From the NCBI GenBank assembly GCA_000969725.1, contig JXSR01S073154.1: 32,140 nt of DNA; one strand, 5' to 3'. Every line of letters starts with the position of its first letter. Positions within the stretch are counted from its first letter, which is position 1. The stretch is from Ophiothrix spiculata (lineage: Eukaryota > Echinodermata > Ophiuroidea > Amphilepidida > Ophiotrichidae). Made by a program: the position numbers and the translations under genes. Below the pieces are notes generated by a model. That model ran no database searches and was not told the DNA's origin. It saw only the letters and a program-made list of their open reading frames with translations. This document shows, one piece after another, positions 26,286 through 32,140 of this stretch.

Positions 26286-26567
26286 ACCGATATACCGCTA
26301 TATGCCTTTCCTGATAAAACCATAAAATCAAAACTCTCTGATGAAATGGTTAATAGTGAAGCACGTAAGATTGAAAACGCATCTTCCCTGAATTTTCTTT
26401 ACGAGGACATTGGCCAACGCAAAGAGAGCTGTCGATCTCAGAATAATGAGGAAGGTCTGACATATGCAGAACTGGATTTAGGATCACAAAATATTAAGGA
26501 TAAGGGAACCACGGACAGAATTATCAGCACTGAAACTCAGACTGTGTACTCTGAAGTTAATTTGTAA
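26286..26567 (+). CDS. Receptor C distal tail with ITIM and ITSM-like motifs
   Basis: In frame with the preceding segment after its stop. It includes IPLYAFPDK (YxxP), FLYEDIGQ, GLTYAELDLG (ITIM: Leu at -2, Leu at +3) and ETQTVYSEVNL at the very C terminus (TxYxxV, the ITSM pattern). First ATG in the piece is at 26346. Such a membrane-distal pair is the arrangement used by vertebrate inhibitory receptors; function here is inferred. Confidence 0.6.
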   Translation, partial: TDIPLYAFPDKTIKSKLSDEMVNSEARKIENASSLNFLYEDIGQRKESCRSQNNEEGLTYAELDLGSQNIKDKGTTDRIISTETQTVYSEVNL

Positions 26568-26637
26568 ATGTAATATTTTTGACAGTGAGCTATTGGCAAA
26601 GATGACAAAGATGGCAAAAAACTGTCAGCAGTCACAA

Positions 26638-26709
26638 CATTAATATAATGGGAGACGGAATTATTAAGTCTACCATTAATATAATGGGAGACGGAATTAT
26701 TAAGTCTGA
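26638..26709 (+). repeat. 36-bp tandem duplication in receptor C 3' region
   Basis: Two units beginning CATTAATATAATGGGAG at 26638 and 26674. Loci A and B have one unit at the matching place (near 5050 and 16570). Confidence 0.8.
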
Positions 26710-26729
26710 GAATCAGACGGTACACAGCA

Positions 26730-26735
26730 AATAAA
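26730..26735 (+). terminator. Candidate poly(A) signal AATAAA
   Basis: Exact AATAAA 163 bp after the receptor C stop, followed by a T-containing stretch. It is not present at the equivalent positions of A and B. Confidence 0.35.
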
Positions 26736-26747
26736 GATTGCTCAACT

Positions 26748-26945
26748 TAGAGTAAAAATTTAATCAACACGGTAGTAAAAAGGGAACAAATCGTTTTTGA
26801 GTAATTTTAATCAATGTTGCTAGATTAATGGATTATTTTTTAAATCCATTAAAAGAGTAAATATTTTAATCTTAAAATTGAGTAAAAATTACTCCATAGA
26901 AGACTAGTTGCCTTTTTACTCCATTGTTGATTAAAATTTTAACCT
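26748..26945. mobile_element. AT-rich fold-back element
   Basis: AAAATTTAATCAACACGGTAGTAAAAAGGGAAC (26755-26787, given here in short: AAAATTTAATCAACA then GTAGTAAAAAGG) is inverted at 26907-26940 (CCTTTTTACTCCATTGTTGATTAAAATTTT region). AGTAAAAATT words recur inside. It follows receptor C and is absent from A and B. Confidence 0.5.
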
Positions 26946-27126
26946 TAATCGATTATTGATCAAATGAAAGGCATGTAGATAGAGGCATTGTTATATCTAT
27001 GGGAGTACCTGAACTCACTTCTATATTCAATAGTAAATGTGATTATTAAGGGTACGAGAAATCCATATGCTCAGGAAAATGTGAATCCTAACTATTTTTC
27101 AATGATGAAAAGATAAATAGTTTCCA

Positions 27127-27217
27127 CTGCCTTTGCGGGGACTCGAACCATGGATTATGGCGGGGGTTGGTCATGCATTACGAAGCGAGAGATCTACCGC
27201 TGAGCTATCAAGGTAGC
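27127..27217 (-). tRNA. Degenerate tRNA-like sequence (Thr-CGT-like), possibly a SINE head
   Basis: On the minus strand there is a perfect A box TAGCTCAGCGG (27197-27207) and a perfect B box GGTTCGAGTCC (27139-27149), with CTACCTT at the 5' end able to pair with AAGGCAG at the 3' end except one position. A loop reading TTCGTAA would give anticodon CGT. The anticodon stem and part of the T stem do not pair well and the length (91) is too great, so a functional tRNA is unlikely. A tRNA pseudogene or tRNA-derived SINE head fits better. Confidence 0.45.
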
Positions 27218-27414
27218 GTTGAGATTGTGAACTAAAATCTAAAACATAAACATTAGAATGCCGTATTTTTCTTTTGTTGACATAAAAATTGCAATTTTTG
27301 CTTCATTAGAATGCTCAATTTGTAAGTAAATTATGCGAATGCGTATATCAGACAAAATGTAGATAATGTAGATACTTAAAACATGCAATTCACAGGGCAA
27401 ACAGGGCAAACTTA

Positions 27415-27654
27415 GGACGTGTTCCCAATGAAGAATTTGGTCATGACTATATTCTCGCTCGTGAGCCACTCATGACCAAACTCCCAGTGTGAACGCAGTT
27501 ATAGAAAGTGTCTCGCTCGTGACTAAAAGTGACGCGCCATTAGTTTTAACGCGCAAGTTTTGTCCCAGTGTGAACGCAGCTGCTAAGTTGTCTCGCTCTA
27601 GAGCCGCTCACGAGCGAGAATATAGTCATGACCAAATTATGTGTGATCACGCCC
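27415..27654. mobile_element. Fold-back MITE with 32-bp perfect inner arms
   Basis: AATTTGGTCATGACTATATT... at 27434-27465 is perfectly inverted at 27607-27638, extended outward with mismatches to GGACGTG (27415) and CACGCCC (27654). Inside, CCCAGTGTGAACGCAG occurs twice as a direct repeat (27482 and 27564) and TCTCGCTC repeats. Possible 4-5 bp flank similarity (CTTA/CTCAG) is not convincing. No coding capacity. Confidence 0.65.
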
Positions 27655-28543
27655 TCAGACTCGTAATTCACGTCCGGATTTTCGGGCAAAACAAACCGGG
27701 TTTGGTACATTATTGTTCAAAATCAACTCAGCATATTTATAAAATATTGTTTGTAATTCAATAAGAAGTATCAAGCCTACAATCTGTCAAAATCTGAAAC
27801 CAGCCGAATTGTCGAACATCATGAAATTATGAGGTTTCGGCGAAAAAGGGTCAACTTTTTCGAAGTAGTCTTTAGGTGTCATTTTGACCTTGATAATGGA
27901 AGTGAAATCCTTAATAAAGTTATATATATAAACTACTGACTCTATTCAATATGTACGCCAAAAATTGTGATTTTATGATGGGTGTAAGTAGGTAAAAACT
28001 TGCAGTAAACATGACATTCAGTCGAGCGAGACGATTTTAGGGACTGTAGCCTTAATTTTGAATAATCAAGTAATAAACTGCTGAACCATCATATTCTATT
28101 GTTCTTATCAACACTGATTTACTCTTTTTGGCCCCCACATTTTACATGCCAAGAATGGACTGGGTACATCCCATTTTTGCATGTATAATATCTGCAGTTT
28201 ATTCTGTAGTTGCAGAGTATAGCAAATCTTATCATTATAAATCTTGTGGCCCAGAAAATGCAAAAAAGATGATGCAGATTGACGACACAAAGACCCGTCA
28301 ATAAGACACGTAAAGTAAGACCAGCGCTATAGCATTACCATACAATACAATTCAGTATCGTAGTGGTTATGTAACTTCCCCGGTAACTGGTTCACGCACA
28401 TTCCCTGACAACGGTGTATGCTAAACTTTTATGTGGTGATCATTTCGATCATGGTTCAAAACTAGAAAACGTGAACCAGTTGTTAGGGTGATAATCGGAT
28501 TACACGTAACACTTCGAGACTGAATACACTGCACTGCAGTACA
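27655..28543. other. Unassigned spacer
   Basis: No gene seen. It contains an inverted pair AACTGGTTCACG (28385-28396) / CGTGAACCAGTT (28470-28481). The rest is AT-rich unique sequence. Confidence 0.4.
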
Positions 28544-28611
28544 ACAATGTATAAACCAAAACAATAGTGGGGTTAAGTACAAACCCACTATTGTTTTGGT
28601 TTATACATTGT
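28544..28611. repeat. 28-bp perfect palindrome arms at the start of block Y, copy C
   Basis: ACAATGTATAAACCAAAACA... (28544-28571) is the exact complement of 28584-28611, with a 12-base spacer. The left arm plus spacer is the inverse of the normal block Y sequence (as at 16718-16755), so an inverted fragment of Y has been added in front of the direct copy. Confidence 0.85.
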
Positions 28612-30605
28612 TTGTCATGTTTCCCCTAGAAGTACGTTCAATACGTTAACTTTACAGTTATGTCCGTTATGTATACGTTTAATGTTTTATCCATACGGTA
28701 GTGTCCGTTTGGCACACGCCCAGTACGTAAAACCTCTCCACGTTATTCGTACGTTTAGGCACGTTTAGTGATGTGTGACAGTCAGCATATTGTCTACTAA
28801 AACAATAGCCTAACTATTATCTTGATTAATAATAGGGTCTCAACCAGTACAGCAAGATGTGCCCATTACATGTTCATGAACAAGGACATTTGATCTTTTC
28901 AAACGACGAAACTACTCGCACTGTTCATCGCGCGTCGGGAACTTTGAGTACGTGTAATGCCTGGTGCTTGCGAACAATTGAAAACGGCAAAGTAACAAAC
29001 ATTCAAAAGGTAGATTTTGCTTCAATTCTGCTAAATATTTTATAAAAATAGATATCTGATCATTTGAAAATATTTCAAAATAGTGTCATTCTCTATACTT
29101 GATTTTCAAGGTAAAATTTTGTTGTGTAACGTATTCAAACACGCTACAGATTTGTTCATCACAAATCAACAACTCTGCATCCGATGCGTCCGCGTATGTT
29201 TATCACGCTCGGTTGGCTATAACTAAATTCATACGCGTGACGCATTGTGTTTGGAAACGCTTGGAGCATTTGTACATTGTAGTTTTGAACTGAAAATTCA
29301 ATGCACACATGCTCCGTGTGTTTCGAAACGCAATGCGTCACGAGTATGAATTCAGCTTTAAGCCACACTCGCGCAATAGAAATACGCGAACACATAGATG
29401 CATCTTTGTTGATTTATGATGAACAACTCTGTAGCGTTGTTGAATACCTATTCAACAACTCACCGTATCTTCTTATACGGGAGCGCGCCGTTGTTGATTA
29501 GTGATGAATCCACAGTTGATATTCAAATAAGCGCGTCACGCATGGCACAGCGTACACGGAGGTGTGTTTACGCAGTGCACCTAAATCGGCGCACTGTTCA
29601 TCACGCGTCGGGAACTTGAGTACGTGCAAGGACTGGCGCTTGGGAACAGTTGAAAAGGACAAAGCAACAATCATTTAAAAACTAGCATTTTGTTTCAGAT
29701 TCTTCAAAGTATTTTTATTGAGATTAGTATCTGTTAAATTGAAAACAATTAGAATTTAATTCATACGTTCTCATAAAGATTTTCGTTGTTGAAAGGTATT
29801 CAAACATGCTACAGAGTTGTTCATCGCTAATCAACAACTCTGCATCCGATGCGTCGGCGTATTTTTATCACACTCGGGTGGCTAAAGCATAATATACGCA
29901 GAATATTATACAGATGCATATGTGTCAGTAAAGTAATTGAAAAATGTCTGCCTTTGTTGTTTTTCTTGTTTCTTGAAAAATACCATTTTTATTCCAATAT
30001 TTGCTTTTAAATGCTTTAATATTATGTAATTTAAAAACAACCAGTAGACCATTAACTATTTTACAAGCACACAATAATAATAATGATCGATTTTTTGAGC
30101 TTTTCCTTTATATTGTATGGTAAATCAGGTGATTGGGGGAAAATATTTAATTTTTACAATATTTGTATCTCTATAACTACCACGGTGGCCTATTTCTTTA
30201 ATTTAAGATAGATTCGTTATCAGTACAAATAAATCTACCAAATACTTAATTTCTAAGACATTAAACGGATACTGCTATGAGAAAACACATTAACAACTTT
30301 GAGATGAATAAACTTTATCTCCTTTTTCCATGCTTTGGGCATCTGTGTTCTCTAATTGAGTCTGCATTTTCCAAGTTCCCTACTCTTATGTTTTCAATTA
30401 ATCAATCAAGAAATTGTAGGTCATTATGACAGAGGTTGTACAGGAAAGACATGAAAAACCCTCCCTCCATCTCCTGATAATTGTGCAATACTTGTTTCTC
30501 TTATGGCTGGTTTCGGCAAGGATTTTCATTGTCGATAAAGCCCCCAAAATCGAGCGAGCGATATCGACATTGTCGACGATGATTTTTTGCAAAAACTGCA
30601 CCATT
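28584..30605. repeat. Duplicated downstream block Y, copy C, with internal tandem duplication
   Basis: Homologous to 5837-7790, ending at ACCATTAAAG. Internally the tract ACTGTTCATC(G/A)CGCGTCGGGAACTT to the TCTGCATCCGATGCGTC tract occurs twice (about 28918-29195 and 29586-29860), so ~670 bp was duplicated in tandem. Contains a full fold-back element (29130-29448). No gene seen; the frames at 28857-29045 and 30426-30617 are discussed under rejected items. Confidence 0.7.
29130..29448. mobile_element. Fold-back element with long imperfect arms (copy C)
   Basis: Same element as 6422-6719: GTATTCAAACACGCTACAG at the left, CTGTAGCGTTGTTGAATAC at the right, and inner arms around GTGACGCATTG and CAATGCGTCACGAG. 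A left half only recurs at about 29797-29885. Confidence 0.6.
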
Positions 30606-32140
30606 AAAGACGTTTGAAATTACAATTTGCGGCTCACTGCTAAGTCGTCACCCTGTTCCGGTTGTGGAATGTAGCACTATGATGTAGCGTCACGTTTTTG
30701 GATAAGTGTGTAATTCACAACACTAAATTGTTATTTCTTTCTTTTAATTAACCTATATATATCTGTGAATAAATGAGCATGTCCTCAATTAAACGTTGAT
30801 GTATAAATATTCTTAACCTGAGACGAGTAAAGTATCTTTTTACAACGTTAAGCTTTCCAGTTTTATCAAGTATTTTATTTTGTTTCATATATTTCATACC
30901 CTGCATCTCATTTTGTTTCATATATTTCATTTTGTAATTTGTTTGTTTTTCGACAAGCTCGATAAGCTCTTCGATATATGAACAGGTTTGTTGACAGAGA
31001 GTGAAATAGCCTTTGGCGACGACATTGTCGACAAAAGGCTTACGCTTGGTATGATCCTTTAAAAAGACCTAAGAGAACCATATATGATGTAGTCTGTGAA
31101 AATCGGGATTTTGTAACGAAGGAGCGGAAATTTAGGATTAAATCGAAAATTTTATACATTTGGATCTTTTTTGAAAAAGGGGCTCTGCTAATTTGTATCC
31201 ATATTAAGGTGAGCAATCTGTCTTAGGTGATAATAGGTTGCAACACCCTAACCAATCAAAAATTATAGCTTTGTGAGGAAAAGGACTCTTAAATCTCAGC
31301 AAGAGTTTTAGTCTGTAGTGTTCAATACATGTAGATTATCATTTATTGTTATAAAATTATTTTATGCCCTTTAATTCAAAACTTCCTTGTATATATCAGT
31401 ATCAATGTCAAATTCGTACTAAAACATTGAAACTAAGTAATGCTATTTTTACATATTGACGTGATCTTATTTTAGAATCCAATATAAACAGTGTTTTAGC
31501 AAAGTGCGTTATTGAAACTAAAATCAAGGAAAAGAGTCACTGGAGTCAATAAGCTCTTTCAACTTGTAGGAGCAGCCATTAAAGTGAATGATGTTCAGTT
31601 GAATGTTTTACGTTTACCTCGGGATCTCACCTTTGGGGAATAAAGCTCCACTCGCTTCATTATCTTCATTTATTAGTCATTTATTGATGTAATCATTTAC
31701 CGTAAACAAGTAGTAACTTGGTAGAATCGTAGTCTCAATCATAAAAGGTCAAAGGTCAACTCTGTAGAACTAACTCGATGAGCGGGGGCGCTAAACCATT
31801 AACCCAAGCGGAGCGCTCACCGTCACATCACCCCCCGCTCCCTTAAGCGAGTTCCACCGAGCTGACATACATGTAGGAACATTTTGATCAATAGTAATAC
31901 AAACTTGTTAATGAATAAAATATGAGATAGAAATATGATACACCTGTGAACTACAGATCAAGTAAACATACAATGTGAATCCCTTGTGTGAATTCCACTG
32001 AGTACATGCAGGTTTCATAATATCCCACAACAATGTATAAATATTATAATACAATATGAAAAAGGTTGTGTAAATAACAATAATAAAATTGACAAGTCCA
32101 GCTCTATGTATATAATTGTAGAATATTATTAGAAGTGTCT
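30606..32140. other. Terminal spacer without a recognisable gene
   Basis: AT-rich, no long open frame. It contains a 22-bp near-repeat CATTTTGTTTCATATATTTCAT (30880s and 30909), a GC-rich patch at about 31775-31860 with GAGCGGGGG / CCCCCCGCTC inverted words, and one AGGTCAAAGGTCA at 31746-31758. It lies beyond the last duplication block. Confidence 0.5.
31746..31758 (+). promoter_or_regulatory. DR1-type nuclear-receptor half-site pair
   Basis: AGGTCA A AGGTCA is an exact DR1, the consensus bound by RXR/HNF4/COUP-type receptors. There is no nearby gene in the window and a match of this length can occur by chance, so it is only a candidate. Confidence 0.2.

Larger units (their letters stand above)
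24519..26567 (+). pseudogene. Receptor C: ITIM/ITSM immunoglobulin-superfamily receptor, most complete tail
   Basis: Order: signal peptide, Ig1, Ig2, Ig3, stalk, transmembrane helix, tail with one 74-residue module, ITIM, ITSM. Damage: TGA at 24927-24929 in place of a Gly codon after Ig1; a ~19-bp deletion near 25013 that removes the first Ig2 cysteine and shifts frame; TAA at 26283-26285 in the tail (an ATC-AAA pair in A). The tail continues in frame after that stop to TAA 26565-26567, giving LTYAELDLGSQN and finally TVYSEVNL. AATAAA at 26730-26735 is a plausible poly(A) signal. An intron removing the 24927-25018 lesions is conceivable (GTGAGA at 24926, TCTGCAG near 25006), but the equivalent region is coding in A and B. 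Confidence 0.7.

Noticed and set aside
31775..31860. GC-rich patch with GCTCGGTGGAACTCGC on the minus strand, considered as a tRNA
   Set aside because: A-box match is incomplete and there is no B box or clover-leaf.

Overview
This window looks like a piece of an AT-rich invertebrate animal genome. It holds long intergenic tracts, fold-back (MITE-like) elements, an L2-type LINE, a Penelope-like retroelement and a probable solo LTR. The host genes are immunoglobulin-superfamily receptors with tyrosine-motif tails. A hemichordate, echinoderm or cephalochordate would fit, but nothing in the sequence fixes the species. No bacterial, phage or CRISPR signature was seen.

The backbone is a segmental duplication. 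Three paralogous receptor loci lie on the + strand: A (2444-4965), B (15476-16490) and C (24519-26567). Each follows a homologous 2-3 kb upstream block U (180-2443, 12608-15475, 21414-24518, plus a partial extra copy at 19741-20440). Homologous downstream blocks Y follow (5743-7909, 16620-17994, 28584-30605). A spacer block Z recurs at 10726-11446, 18463-18716 and 20821-21412. Pieces present in one copy and absent from another expose several insertions with their empty sites.

The ancestral receptor is inferred as signal peptide, V-type Ig, two further Ig domains, a short stalk, one transmembrane helix and a long cytoplasmic tail. The tail carries YxxP motifs, an ITIM (LTYAEL) and a C-terminal ITSM-like TVYSEV. 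All three copies are damaged, each in a different place. A has lost its signal peptide and Ig1 frame but kept Ig2, Ig3 and a tail with a triplicated 74-residue module. B keeps signal peptide, Ig1 and half of Ig2, then jumps to the last ~28 codons. C keeps signal peptide, Ig1, Ig3, transmembrane segment and both C-terminal motifs, but has stops and a ~19-bp deletion.

Between the receptors lie a 546-codon open L2-clade reverse transcriptase (8515-10155, minus) and a 608-bp Penelope-like insertion with a GIY-YIG fragment (5122-5729). There are at least ten fold-back elements, several with TTAA, TA or TTA target duplications, one TTAA element sitting exactly in the target site of another. A degenerate tRNA-like sequence lies at 27127-27217. 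A 581-base assembly gap (14171-14751) starts directly after what looks like the terminal repeat of another TTAA element. The last 1.5 kb (30606-32140) shows no gene.
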